Shown: positions 43,501 to 54,956, numbered from the stretch's first letter. The stretch: 64,000 nt of DNA from Ilex aquifolium (GCA_951799425.1 OX637391.1:16272051-16336050); one strand, 5' to 3'. Translations and numbers: made by a program. Notes: generated by a model not told the origin, from the sequence alone.

Positions 43501-46500
43501 AATTTAATGGCTAGAAATGTAGCTTTGGTCGGGAAATGGTTTTGGAGATTTTCTTTGGAGCATAACTCATTATGGCATTTGGTTATTAAAAGCAAATATA
43601 GCTTGCTAGTTAATGGGTGGGACACTAATGTGTGCGGGGAAATTATCGAAACCCTTAGAAGTTCATTGCTCGGGTTTTACCTTGCTTTTCTAAAAAAATT
43701 AAGTTTATTTTGGTAAATGGGGTGAGGGTTAGGTTTTGAGAGGATGTTTGGGTTGGGGAATTGTCATTGTCAAGTTCATTCCCTTGACTTTTTCGATTAT
43801 CTAGCGATCATGATCATAGTGTTGCTTCTTTGTCAAGGTCAAATTCCTTTTCATATACTTGGGACTTTGGATTCCGAAGAAATCTTAATGACAAGGAATC
43901 TTCGGAATTAGTGTCTTTACTTCCTTTGCTTGAGCTAGTCACTTTAAGTCAAGACTCAACAAATAAAAAGGGTTGGGTCATTGATCCATCGGGTTCTTTC
44001 TTAGGTAAGTCTTTTTTTGAGTCATTGATTGATGATCCTTCTATACCTATATTTTATCCCGCATTAAAGATATGAAATGCTAAGGTGCCTCTGAAAGTGT
44101 AAGTTTGTGCATGGGTAATTACTAATGAGAAGACTGATACCTATGATATTCTTCAACGGAGAAGGCCTTACACAAAATTTTGCCCACAATAGTGTATCAT
44201 GTCTAGAGAGAGTTGTGAAAATGTGGATCACTTGTTCATACATTGTACTACGACAATGTATTTATGGAATAAATTGTTTGAGATGATTGGTCAATGTTGG
44301 ATTGTGCCGCAATCTATATCCTCAATGTTTTGTGTGGATTTTAAAGGCTTAGGGGAAAGTGGTGAGGGAATTATTCTTTGGCAATGTGTGATTTTTGCAA
44401 TTGTTTGGGTTATCTAGTTGGAGAGAAATTCAAGAATTTTTTAAGACAAAAAGGAAGTGGTGGAAGGAATATATTTCTAAGCTTCATTTTGGGCCTTGGG
44501 GACAAAAGAATTTGAAAATATTCCTCTTTTTTCTATCACATTAAGTTGGATGGCCTGATAGTACGACTGGTTTGGATGATGGCCTGCCAGGTCTCAATGG
44601 GCTGATTTTGCTATTGTTTTTGGTTTTTATTTTGACTTTGCATGTTTATGATGGACGACTTATTCACCTTATGATCGGATACGTAATTTTTCTTTTCTAA
44701 TTTTAAAAGTTTTGCTTCCTAAAATAAATAAAAAAAATAAAGAATACCATACTGATGAGAATAATCAAATCTCAACATTCCATACTCCGTCAGGAGCAAA
44801 AAACTTAGAACCGAATAGTCAAAAGTGAGTCCTGAGACATCAAATATGGGGTCGAAATGCTCTGGGTGGCAATCTAGAAAACCAGATCTAGGGTGTAAAT
44901 CTGTTAATTACTGAAAAATGTAACAAAATACAGCCAGACATGTTCTTATGAAACAAGCATAGACTTATCGTTAGTGAGGAGGCACTAAAGTCTTAGCCCA
45001 ATAAAAAAGGTAATCCTGAACACCATCAAGAAAGCAATCTGAGCCAATCTCTGTCATCTTTACATAAAGATCAACAACTAGACAAAGTAAACGTCATACG
45101 ATTGCAAATTAGAACTACCCAAAGCAATGATTTCCAATGAATCAGATAAACACCATGATGCAAGTAAAGAACCCTAAGCCCATTGACAAAACGAAGGAAT
45201 ATATCTGGGAAGCTGGTTCTTTCTTCTCTCAATTAAGAAAAGACCAGCAGAGCGGTGGAACTGCTCGTGCAAATTTGAGGCACCAAACTAACAGAACAAT
45301 GAAATTGTATTTTCGGAGAAAAAAATACAAAGAAACTACAGCAAACCCGATTTGATGATCAGGAATCCATATTTGATGGATTGCAACCTCATATTACTTA
45401 CCATACTTGCCTAATTACCCTTATAATAATACATTAGAGCTCCTCAGCGTAGCTTCCACGAGCACCCACAGAGGAAACAACAGCTGCAACTGTGTTCAGA
45501 TGGTTCCAGGTAGGACAAGATAGGATGCAGAACATGCTGCCATCCTAAGCTTGCATATGGTTCCAGCCAGCAGTCTTGAGTTTTGTTCATAGTTTGGCCG
45601 AAACATAATTTGGGACATGGTATCGAAAGTTTAGAAACACACTCCTCCAAAACTAGGAAACACGGATACTCAGGCGAGGGTCAACGTGGAGGTGTCGGAC
45701 ACTGCCGGAAATGTGTCCGACACTTCTACAAGTGTCCCGAATAGAAAAAAAAACTCGGATACGGTACCTAGCCCATAAGATCTCTTCTACAGCCACGGGT
45801 CTGAACTTGTATGGCCAAGTATGATGTCTCAAACTCTTCCTCTTCTTCTTCGTTCCTCCTCCTCCTTTCCTCTTCCTTCTCTCGTTCTTCTACTTCACCA
45901 GACAAAGTGTTTGACCCCTTCTCTCTCCCTCCAATTTCTCTCTCTACGATTATGTGAGACGCAGCTTGCCCTAGTCTTTTTTAGCCTTACTCTTTTATAT
46001 TTTTTTCCTTGGTCACACTCTTTTTTTTCCTGTTCTCTCTCTCTCTCTATTTGAACAAATTAAATTTTAAGCTTTTTTATATTTTTTTTTTTTGGGTATA
46101 ATCTATTTATTATTTGTCAAATATATTAATCCACTGTCCAATTTGGTATTATTAGCCCTTCAATTGTAATATATTAACCAACTGTCTAATTTGATATTAG
46201 TCAATTGCCCAATTATAAGATATTAACCAATGGCTCAATATTTATTAGATCATAATATTAATGTTTCTTATTTATATAAAAATATATAATATTATTTTAA
46301 TTATCTGTATCCTTTCCATATCTGTGTTCTATATTTTGAAATTTTGTCGTATCTCTGTATCCGTATCGTATCGGATATAATGCCCGTGTTTATATCCGTA
46401 CTCCTTAGCTCCAAACCTTAAGGAAAGTTCATCCAATTCCAACATCTATAGTGGAATGCACAAAAACACTCGCGAGGTCAAAGAGTAGAAAAGTAACTAG

Positions 46501-49500
46501 CCATAACCTGCACCATATTAATTATAGATCAGGGAGAAAGAGGACCCAAGCTAAGGTTCAAATTAACTTTTATTACTCTAGTACGGATACTCGTTGAGGG
46601 GTCAACGTGACAGTGTCGGACACGTGTTCGACACCTGTACAGGTATCCTGAACAAAGAACAAGGGTTTTTTAATGTCGGATACGACTCAAATATGTGGGG
46701 ATATGGCGGGAAGAAGAGGCGAAGGGACAGAGGGAAAGAAAAGATGAAGGGACATACCAGAGATGAAGGGGCATACCAGAGGCGAAGGGACATACCAAAA
46801 TCGAAGAATCCATATCTGCTTCAGCCGCTGCTTTCTTTCCCTCTTCTTCTTCCACTTCCTTCCTGAGACGATGGCTGCCCTAGTTGGACTTTTTCTTTTT
46901 TTTCTCTATCTCACACGATCTCGATTGTACAATCAACCATAGTTGTCAAATCGTGTATCGGAAGGCGTATCGTTTTTTAAAAATAGTGTATCGTATCGTA
47001 TCGTGTATCGTAAGATACGTACAATTTTAATTTTTAAATAATTATTAATAAAATATATGTATATACCTTTATAAAAAAAGTCATAAACTCATAAATTCAT
47101 AATAACATAGCATTTCATTAATATTCTACCAACTATTTAAGTTCCCAACATAGTTCAGTAATATCAAAATGCAAAGACCTCTAATTCAAACTTCTAAATC
47201 AACTGCTTGAACAACCTTAATATTAATCAAAAATTTTGAATTCAATTGAACAACATTAACAACAGACTTTATTTATTTATTTTAAAATCATAACCACTGA
47301 AACGACGTTGTTTCACTAGCTAGTGATTTAAAATAAGTCCTAGGGTAAAACGATGTCATTTAAACCAAAAAAAAAAAACCGAGAGACGTCACGTATCGGA
47401 TGTATCGTATCGTACATATCGTATCGTGTATCGTACGATACGGTGCAAAAACGATACAGAGACACGATACGTATCATTTTTCAGCTGTATCGTGACGTAT
47501 CGTACGATACGTATCGCGTATTGTACGATACTAATAACTATGCAATCAGCAGAGATGTTCTTTTTTTTTTAATACTTTTCTATTTTTTTTTTTTTGTATA
47601 AGCTATTTATTAATTGCCAAATAAATTAAACCATAGCCCACAACCCAATTTGATGTTGGTCCACTGCCCAATTCTAACTTATTAACCTACTGTCCAATTT
47701 AACATTAGCCCATTGCCCAATTGTAAGATATTAATCAACTACCCAATGATTTCTAGACCTTATTATTAATGTTATTTATATAAAAAAATATATAATATTA
47801 TTTTAATTAGCCATATCTTTGTCATACTCGTGTCCTATATTTTGGAACTTTGTCGTATTCTCATGTCCGTATCATATCGGATACGACACCCATGTCCGTA
47901 TCCGTGCTTCCTAGCTCTCCACCCATGGCAAGTACCTCAATAGATAACTGACTAAACAGAAATTGGAGAGCATAAATTCCCTATTCCCCTAAAAAAAGCC
48001 TGCCGGGAAAAGAAAAATCTTAAAATTTAGAAAACAAGAGGCGTTGGCAAAACCAACTCCATTGATCCCTTTAATGCAAAATATAATAACTATATCTGTT
48101 AGGTTTATAGAAATTGTAACCAAAACGGAGATGTCTTTAAAAGTCCTGTAATGTGAGATATGCATCTCTCTAAGATCTACAGTGACCTTGTACTCTAATT
48201 GTCTAATCTACTTAGCTGAGGTAAAAAATTGCATTTAATTCAACAAATAACAAGAAGTTAAACCCCCCAACAACATATAAAAAGAAGAATCAACTGTTTC
48301 AATGGATGATACTTCAGAATCAAGAGTGATAAGTCTATTATTCATAGCAAATTCATAAAGAGGAGAGATTAAACTATGAAAACCACCATTAAGATCAAGC
48401 CAAATGTAAATTTCATCCACCATTGGGGAAACAAATACTATGGTCCACAATAGGAACTTGCCATTCGACACAGGAACCACAGAGATGGAGTAATATCTAG
48501 ACCAATGTGCCTTCACCAAGTTCATGCCACAAATAGAATGGACTAAAAACCCTACAACATTAAATCAAATGCGAAACAAAGAGGAGCTTGGGCCTATCAA
48601 TTACTAAGACCTAGATCAAACCTTCCTCCGTGTGAGGTCGGATAATCACGAGTACCGTTACCTGACATATGTGCTCAAGCTGATAAAGTGCCATAGATTG
48701 CTCACTCTCCACAAGAACCATCACCGTGTTGCATCAAGCAGATGTTGTCAAGAAATAAATCGCTAAATACCTTCACTTCCTTCAAAATTAATACAAAAAT
48801 GGCCAACAAGGGGTTCACTCTGCTCTAAGGTTTCACTTAGCTTCACTCTATCCCCTGATAAACTTTTTCCCCCTTGAAACAGAACCCACTCCACTCACAC
48901 TACCCTTCTCATTGGTAGACCTTTCCTTTACTCAACCAGAAACGTGGTTGCCCATTAGCGGTATAAAAATAGCCACATAGTCTCTGAGACTACCTCCAAA
49001 TGAACATAAAACCGTGAGAAAACCACAATAATGCCTAACAACACAATTCTCATCTGTTGTGCTCATACATTTCCAATACCAATGATCAGAAAATTTTCTC
49101 TTGGTTCAATTCAAAGACACAAGAATACACACACATAATCAAACGGACTCGCTTGCATATTTATAGAGAAGAGGAAGAGAGATAAGGTTTAACAGACCTG
49201 AAAGACAGGGATGCTCAAGGGTTCAAGGCAGATAGGGCAATCCAACACATCTGGGTCGGTTAGAATCACAGGAATTGAACCGTCTCCACTGGGTCCCACC
49301 AATTCACCATCCTTGTTCTTCCCCTTTCCACCACCGTTTCGAACCCGTCCCTCATTTGTTCTGCTCTGATCTTCGTTCTGATCCTCCTCCTCTTCTCCTT
49401 CCTCGTCATAACGTTCGGCTACTAATTCTTCTTCTTCTTCTTCTTCCTCCTCCTCCTCCTCTTCTTCTTGATATTCGGAGTCTATTTCTTCTCCTTGTTC

Positions 49501-49668
49501 TCCTTCTTCTTCTTCAACTGGTTCTGGGTTTTCTTGTTTGTTGTCGTAATGTTCTTCTTGTAGCTGTGGCCGAGTAATACCAGCTATGGTCCTCTGTTTC
49601 TTATGCCTGGGCCTTGAGCTGCTGGGTCCCTCGCTATCATCTTCTCCGCCCAGAGAGAATCTCGCCAT
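40557..49668 (-). CDS. SINA-like RING E3 ubiquitin ligase, 2 exons, 374 aa, 8-kb intron
   Basis: Exon 1 is 49668-49198 (157 codons), exon 2 is 41210-40557. The intron (41211-49197, 7987 bp) starts GTCTGTT and ends AATTTAG, phase 0. Residues 1-130 are acidic and disordered with a long Glu run; the basic HKKQR lies near the start. The RING starts in exon 1 (CPICLEPL) and is completed in exon 2 (CENGHIACSSCC, KCPSCSWPIG). Then come the SIAH-type zinc finger (CPNMEYGCKETVSY, CSCPLLDCGFVDSSKHLYLH) and the TRAF-like substrate-binding half (GGIFILNRGTEHLGHVVDVN). Such proteins dimerise and pass ubiquitin from an E2 to substrates. ATG context (GGGAAATGGCG) is good. No defects seen. Confidence 0.95.
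41211..42320. other. SINA-like intron, 3' portion
   Basis: No gene. It includes an A-rich run (41441-41459) and a cluster of gacaattaagata / cttgac repeats near 41890-42000. Small open frames have no features. Confidence 0.5.
42337..44735 (+). mobile_element. 5'-truncated LINE in the SINA-like intron
   Basis: A 16-bp target duplication AATAAAGAATAC(A/C)ATA lies at 42321-42336 and 44736-44751 with one mismatch; an A-rich tail precedes the right copy. Coding remnants: ISLLSSLYRSLSKVLSLRLK, LKVCLSETISVHQGKFVKGR, QQFADDIIFFSSGNEKK (RT active site, F-A-D-D), LPLKYLGLPLEDNPLSVSFW, and C-terminal CENVDHLFIHCTTTMYLWNK, a zf-RVT motif. The frame is broken many times. It lies antisense to the gene. 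Confidence 0.9.
44752..45644. other. SINA-like intron, middle
   Basis: No recognised element; short open frames only. Confidence 0.45.
45653..46408. mobile_element. TIR element (hAT-like) copy 1 in intron
   Basis: Termini ctaggaaacacggatac and (reversed) ctaaggagtacggatat, flanked by CTCCAAAA (45645-45652) and CTCCAAAC (46409-46416), an 8-bp duplication with one mismatch. Subterminal text has many gtgtcggacac / tatccgtatcgtatcgg motifs. 8-bp duplications fit hAT. Confidence 0.7.
46575..47925. mobile_element. TIR element copy 2, carrying a nested element
   Basis: Left tacggatactcgttgagggg and right gtccgtatccgtgcttcctag correspond to copy 1 (also shared: tgtcggacacgtgt, 'caatttgatgttggtccactg'-like text at 47640). 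Target duplication not preserved. Interrupted at 46936-47542 by another element. A 20-bp repeat (gaagggacataccagag) occurs three times at 46746-46800. Confidence 0.65.
46936..47542. mobile_element. Nested element with GTATCGTACGATAC palindromes
   Basis: CAATCA lies on both sides (46930-46935, 47543-47548). Ends catagttgtcaaatcgtgta and (reversed) catagttattagtatcgtac are similar. Both subterminal regions are dense in gtatcgtatcg and cgtacgatacg. No coding frame. Confidence 0.6.
47926..49197. other. SINA-like intron, 5' portion
   Basis: A 96-residue open frame on - at 48235-48525 (VSPMVDEIYIWLDLNGGFHS) is not recognised and could be chance or a relic. Nothing else found. Confidence 0.4.
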
Positions 49669-49750
49669 TTCCCGATCTTCTCTCTCCTTCCTACCGCTTT
49701 CTTATTTAGAATTAGAAATGGGAGTCCCCTCTTTTTTTTTTTTTTTTTGG

Positions 49751-50325
49751 AAGAATTACACTGAAACCCCTTAAAATTTAGAGATATATAATATTTAAAC
49801 CCTTTAAGTTTAAAATATTATACTTAGACTACAAAAACTCATATCAAAGATAGAATATCAAATATTTAAAATTTTACAACTAAAATTCATGTTATATTAT
49901 GACATTTATTGAAATAAAATCAAAACTAAAAATCTAATTTTTTTCTTAAAAAATCATAATTAATATACAATTATACTATCGATTGAAATAAAATTAAAAA
50001 ATAAAATAAGGGGTCAAACTGTAATTTGCACAATATCTTCTACCTTTAATTGGGATAATTTGGCCTTTTAAATAACCAAATTAAATTTTAATAGATAATA
50101 TAATTGTATACTAATTATAATTTTTTTAAGAAAAAAATTAGATTTTTAGTTTTAATTTTATTTCAATAAATATCATAATAGAATATGAAGTTTGGTTATA
50201 AAATTTAAAATATTTGATATTCTATATTTGATTGAAATATTTTTATCTAAGTATAACATTTTAAATTTGAGGAGTCTAATATTACACACTTACAAATTTT
50301 AGGAAATTTGAGTGTAATCTACTAA
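49751..50325. mobile_element. Foldback MITE in the SINA-like promoter
   Basis: Left arm (aattacactgaaacccctta to gaaataaaatcaaaactaaa) and right arm (ttagttttaattttatttca to atttgagtgtaat) are reverse complements over about 200 bp with scattered mismatches; the loop is about 150 bp. It begins about 80 bp upstream of the start codon of the SINA-like gene. Confidence 0.7.
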
Positions 50326-50499
50326 CGGATATATTAACATTGGCAAGAGTCTAAGTGTTACGCGAGTACAAATCTTAGGAGATCTGTATATAATATTTCA
50401 AATATCAATATATCTGAGTGATTAAATAACAAACTTCAAAGGATCTGAATATAATTCTTCCTTTTTTTTTTTTTTAAGCAGAATCGAAGTCTCATGGAA

Positions 50500-51210
50500 T
50501 GGAATGAAGGGGTCTGCTTTGGGTGGGCTTACTTAAATCTCTTTTTTCACCCCATTTAACTCTTTTATTTTAAATTAAATTTACTCTATCTATACTCACT
50601 CTATTATTTACTAAACTCATCACATCTATAATCACTAAATAAAAACTAAATCCATTCCGTGGGGTTTAAATCTCAATTTTCATCCCATTTAATTCTTTAT
50701 TTTAAATTAAGTTCACCTCATTTATACCAACATCATTAGTTATTAAACTTACCATATCTATAATCACCAAATAAAAACTAAATTCATCCCATTTCATTTC
50801 AACCTTCTATGTAGACAATAATCAAAATTTCGTTCTGGTGCACTATTTTGGTATCAAAACGTTTCAAAAACAAATGAAAATAAATAAAAAATTAATAATT
50901 TATTTTTAAAATATTAGTCAAAATATCTTTAAAAACTCAAAATATTTCAAAAATATTGGTGAAAATATGTCAAAATATCTCAAAACACCTCGAAATATTT
51001 TAAATCACCTTAAAAATATTGAAATTTTGCTTCAATTGTTGTTTCGTTTTGACTTCCTTGAAAGATATATATAATAGTTTAATAGAATGAGTATAAATGA
51101 GATGAACTTAGTCATTAATAGGGTATATGTAGATAGGATGAATTTAGTAGTTTGAAATAAGGTGATTAAATGGGATAAAAACGAATATTTTAAAGGTGAG
51201 AATAATGTCA
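50500..51210. repeat. Foldback/direct-repeat element
   Basis: Two direct copies of about 130 bp (50537-50660 and 50670-50800; shared 'catctataatcac' and 'aaataaaaactaaat') and a right part at 51075-51200 that is their reverse complement (atgagatgaacttagtcatt). Probably a MITE of about 0.7 kb; no target duplication seen. Confidence 0.5.
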
Positions 51211-51260
51211 CCCGTTTGCTTTTCCATCTTTTTCAATTCAATTTTTGGGTTGATTAATGC

Positions 51261-51801
51261 TGATGGGTCAAGCCCAAGGGCCCAACTTCAAAAGGTCTAG
51301 CTAGCCAAACCCAAAGAAGTCTCCCCCTAGTCAAGCTCATCAGGGAGCTACATCAGCTTGGCTACGACTACAAGGAGCACTCAAGACCCTCACCTCCTCC
51401 TCTACCTCGGAAGCGGTCGACCTTGACCAAGTCTCATGGAGAGCATTTCAACGGCCTCACTCGTTGAGGAGAAGCTGCAAGCCCCACTAGAATAGTTGGG
51501 TAGTTGCTGTTAAGTAGCCCCAGTCCGTTGGGGTACAACTATAAATTGTAAAGCTCCACCAACACTTAGGGGGCAAGACACTCAACTAAGCATATAGCTC
51601 ATCTTCCTCTCTAAGCCTGTACTCTCTACTCTCCCTGCACACCGGAGTTAATAAAATACCGGCAATCTTTTGCCATTCAAAAGTGGACGTAGGTCACATT
51701 GACCGAACCACTATAATTTCCGTCTTCTCTCTCTACTTTAATTACTGCATTTATCACTGATACTTGACAAGTGGTGTGCAAAGCCAATTTGTGCATCATC
51801 A
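51261..51801 (+). mobile_element. 5' LTR of gag-only element
   Basis: 541 bp, TGATGGGTCAAG...TTTGTGCATCATCA. TATA-like TATAAATT at 51540-51547. Confidence 0.85.
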
Positions 51802-51822
51802 GTTAGGCGCCGTCTGTGGGAA
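51802..51822 (+). promoter_or_regulatory. Primer binding site of gag-only element
   Basis: gttaggcgccgtctgtggga follows the LTR directly; element 2 has the related attggcgtcgtatgtgggaa at 54957. The tRNA is not assigned. Confidence 0.6.
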
Positions 51823-52311
51823 ACGACAAACTTCTCACTTTTAATCACTCCCTCTGTTGGATCGATGGCAATCATTACCAGATCAGTTGGATCCATGGCA
51901 ATCACTACCAAATCAATAAACAAACATGAAGATAATCCACCAAGAGAAGAGGAGGTTGCTCCTCCCCCAACCAATCTTGTCCCAAGTACGCAGCAGATGC
52001 TGGAGACCATGCAGGAGCTTGTAGCCTAGAACCAGCAAATCCTTCAACTTATGCTCACTGCCCAAGGAGGAGCACAACCTGGACCTCAAGTGAGAGGAGC
52101 TCCACGCCTTGGGCATCAAGGAGCTCTCCACATGGGTGCTCCCCATCTGGGCGCCACCTTTGGAGCTTACTTGGGCGCCCCACCTATGGGAGCCCCCTTG
52201 GGCGTCCAGCATGGGGGAGCTCCCAATGAGGGACCTCTACCTCCTCCTCCAACTCCAACTTCTCATGGTAGAAACTCTCTTTTTCAAGAGGACGAGGGGG
52301 AGAACTAGAGC

Positions 52312-53044
52312 ATGGAGCATGGATGCCATTTCCATGATAATTCCAAAGGAGCTCCCAACCAGTGGGACGAAAAGATAAAAGAGGTGCAAAATCAACTGGG
52401 TGACGTCTTCAACGCCATGAAGGCACAAGGACCTGAGACTGTGGACTACCTTGTTAGGCGAACTGACATGCCTTTCAAACCTGACGTAGCAAACTACCCC
52501 CTCCCTCAAAAATTTAAAATGCTATCTGTGGAGACCTTTGATGGTACGAAGGATCCACTGGACCATCTGAAAACTTACAAGACATTTGATGCAGTTGCAC
52601 AACGTCCCTGACGAAATCATGTGCAGAGCGTTCCCGACCACCTTAAAAGGATCAGCACGACAATGGTTCGCCAAACTCACCCCGCCCTCCATAGGCTCCT
52701 TCACCGAATTGAGCAGATCCTTTGTGACACAATTCATTGGTGGATGCCATCAACAGAAGCCTGTCACCCATCTGCTCAACATAAAACAAGATCGAGATGA
52801 GAGTCTAAGGAGTTACCTCACTCGTTTTAACGAGGAGGTCCTCCAAATCGAGGAGCCCAATGACAAAGTCACCATGACCGCCTTCTTGGGAGGCCTCTGC
52901 TCATCGAGTTTCCTCTTTTCAGTAATGAAGCGACCACCAAATAGCATGCCAGAACTATTGGCAAAAGCTCAAAAATATATGAATGCTGAGGAAATCAACA
53001 GGTCTAGGCGAGGTGAATCATCTCGCGGATCATCAAAAGATTGA
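52312..53044 (+). pseudogene. gag: Gag of TR-GAG element, one frameshift
   Basis: Two overlapping frames: 52312-52611 (PLPQKFKMLSVETFDGTKDP, LDHLKTYKT) and 52586-53044 (PTTLKGSARQWFAKLTPPSI, FVTQFIGGCHQQKPVTHLLN, ESLRSYLTRFNEEVLQIEEP, MPELLAKAQKYMNAEE). Together they are a full retrotransposon gag domain of Tat type, close to gag in elements 1 and 2. A one-base indel near 52580 separates them. No zinc knuckle or protease follows. An upstream frame from 52051 is Gly/Pro/Ala-rich (GAPHLGATFGAYLGAPPMGA) and may be the N-terminal gag. Confidence 0.85.
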
Positions 53045-53390
53045 TCTGCCTCTGCACTGTTCTCAAACAGGCAGCCTAACTCCAGCTTAGCGGCTCTCTC
53101 GCGGGTCGCCAAAAGCTTGGCCTCTGCACTGTTCTCAACACAGGCAGCCTATATATCCAGCTTAGCGGTTCTCTCGCGGGTCGCCAAAGGCTTGGTCTCT
53201 ACACTGTTCTCAAACAGGCAGCCTCAATATCTAGCTTAGCGGCTCTCTCGCGGGTCGCCAAAAACTTGGCATCTGCTCTGCTCTTAAGCAGGCATCCTAT
53301 ACCTCAAGTTTAAGGACTCTCCCATGGGTCCCCAAAAGCTCAGTCTCAAAAGGTGTAGCTCTCTCACAAGCAATCCTCAGACTCTGTCTT
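53021..53390 (+). repeat. Tandem repeat of 72-76 bp, five units, starting inside gag
   Basis: Units begin at 53021, 53097, 53172, 53246 and 53318 with tctcgcggg-type text, each followed by gcctctgcactgttctcaa and aggcagcct. The first unit overlaps the last codons of gag (SRGSSKD). Confidence 0.85.
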
Positions 53391-53896
53391 TACTCTCACG
53401 CAGGCAGTCTGCCTCTCTCTCCAGGTAATCATGTTAAATATTTTAATGTTTGGAATAACATTATTCTTGCCATCTCTAGGCAGGATCTTGAAACTTAGGT
53501 CGTCTGCAATCCGAGGGACTACATTAGATCAGCGTACCCAGCTGCCTGGCTGCTCAGATCAACGTACCAAGCCGCCCTGGTCGCCCAGATCAACCTCTGC
53601 ACGCCTCCCAAAAAGCCTCATCTCCTACCTTGCACAACATTGTTGTTCCTCTCTCCCTCAAAGTACTATAGCTCTCCGATGTAAACCCTCCGGTGACGAT
53701 TATTCATTAATAAAGAACACCAAGGCCACCACTGCCATTTAAAGTGGACGTAGGCCACGACCGAACCACTATAAACCTCTGTGTTGATCATTTATTTGCT
53801 ATTTTGGTCATTGATTGTTTGTTTACTGCACATTGATTATACCCATTCACCTTCTTGACTATTAAACTTGCACGGAAACCGATTTGTGCATCATCA
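53391..53896 (+). mobile_element. 3' LTR of gag-only element (left border unresolved)
   Basis: The last 150 bp (aagtggacgtaggccacgac, ccgaaccactataa, gatttgtgcatcatca) match the 5' LTR end. Upstream of that the two LTRs are barely alignable, and no TGATGGG start was found. Confidence 0.5.
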
Positions 53897-53901
53897 AATG
53901 C

Positions 53902-54189
53902 TATTAAAATTTTAATTTAATTTATTGACATAACAATATATTAAGTAATGATGTACAATAAAAAATTTAAGCAAATCAATTCAATTTTATAGGTTCCAAT
54001 AGTACTCTGTTATGTCCCATAACTCTTGAAATTTTTTATTAAAACTCTATCACTTATATATTATTAAATCAACAAATTAAATCACAATAACATTATTCTT
54101 TCAAATTAAGCTTGTCCACCCACTCACTCATTATTTAAAATACAAAACCAATTTTGGAAATGTATAAAATATTCTTGGTGAAAAATTTA
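53902..54189. other. Short spacer between LTR elements
   Basis: AT-rich, no feature. Confidence 0.5.
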
Positions 54190-54194
54190 GTAAC

Positions 54195-54954
54195 TGATGA
54201 TACCAAAAATTATCCAAGATTAAGCTCAGCCCAGAAGAAACTCGAAGACATGCTGCATGACGACGTCAAAATCTGGGTTCTAGTTCGAGACAACTAAGGC
54301 CAGGTGAACGAGCTGAGCTCCCAATCCCTAGTTGTCCAGCTTGTGATCCTAGCTTAAACCTCCCAACTTGTGACCCCAACTCAGACATCCTAGCTCATGA
54401 TTCCTAGTTCGGGAACCTCAGATTGGGAGTCAACATCAACGTGACCCTCGTGCACACTATAACAACAATAGCCCACATCTTTTAGAAGGCCATGTCATGC
54501 CTTGAGAATGTAGCATCCAATGGCCAAATATTCTATCACATGAGTTGTAACAATCCCGAAGGGTTCATGTTGATCACACAAGGATCATGCTCATGCACAC
54601 TATAAATAGGGATCAATCCCTCACATTATAAAGGATCTAATACCTGTAAATTGACTCTGAAGAGTAGTGTAATCGTCTTCCCCAAGCAATAGAAAACTCT
54701 CTCAAGAGAAAAAGACTTCATTAGAGTGTACTAGCCAAGCGTCCAAGCTGGTGGACCACTATAACCCCCCTGTCTATTGATTTTCATTCTCTGTTATTAT
54801 CCTTGTGTCAATTGTTCAACCATCAAGAGCCTAATAGCTCTAACTGGGTATTCTAATGAACTCCATTAACGCCCCTTTCTAATCTCCAATCCTTCCCCCC
54901 CCCCCATTTTTTAGCCCCGAGCTCTGCTACACAATCGCATAAATTACACCATCA
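54195..54954 (+). mobile_element. 5' LTR of element 2
   Basis: 760 bp, TGATGATACC to TTACACCATCA, termini equal to the element 1 LTR. TATAAATA at 54601-54608. Confidence 0.92.
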
Positions 54955-54956
54955 AA

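Larger units (their letters stand above)
51261..53896 (+). mobile_element. Gag-only LTR element (TR-GAG type), target duplication AATGC
   Basis: AATGC at 51256-51260 and 53897-53901 flank a unit with TGATGGG...GCATCATCA ends, 2636 bp. It has LTR, primer site, a gag frame and a tandem array, but no pol. Non-autonomous gag-only elements of this design are known in plants. It would depend on a Tat-like partner for pol. Confidence 0.82.

Noticed and set aside
45821-46054. 77-residue + frame rich in Leu and Ser
   Set aside because: Low-complexity CT-rich DNA inside the TIR element.
47353-47601. 82-residue + frame (RYRDVSYDTYRVLYD)
   Set aside because: Translation of the cgatacgtatcg palindromes of the nested element.
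49275-49577. 100-residue + frame rich in Leu and Pro
   Set aside because: Antisense shadow of the Glu-rich exon 1 of the SINA-like gene.
52237-52509. 90-residue minus-strand frame
   Set aside because: Antisense of gag in the gag-only element, no features.
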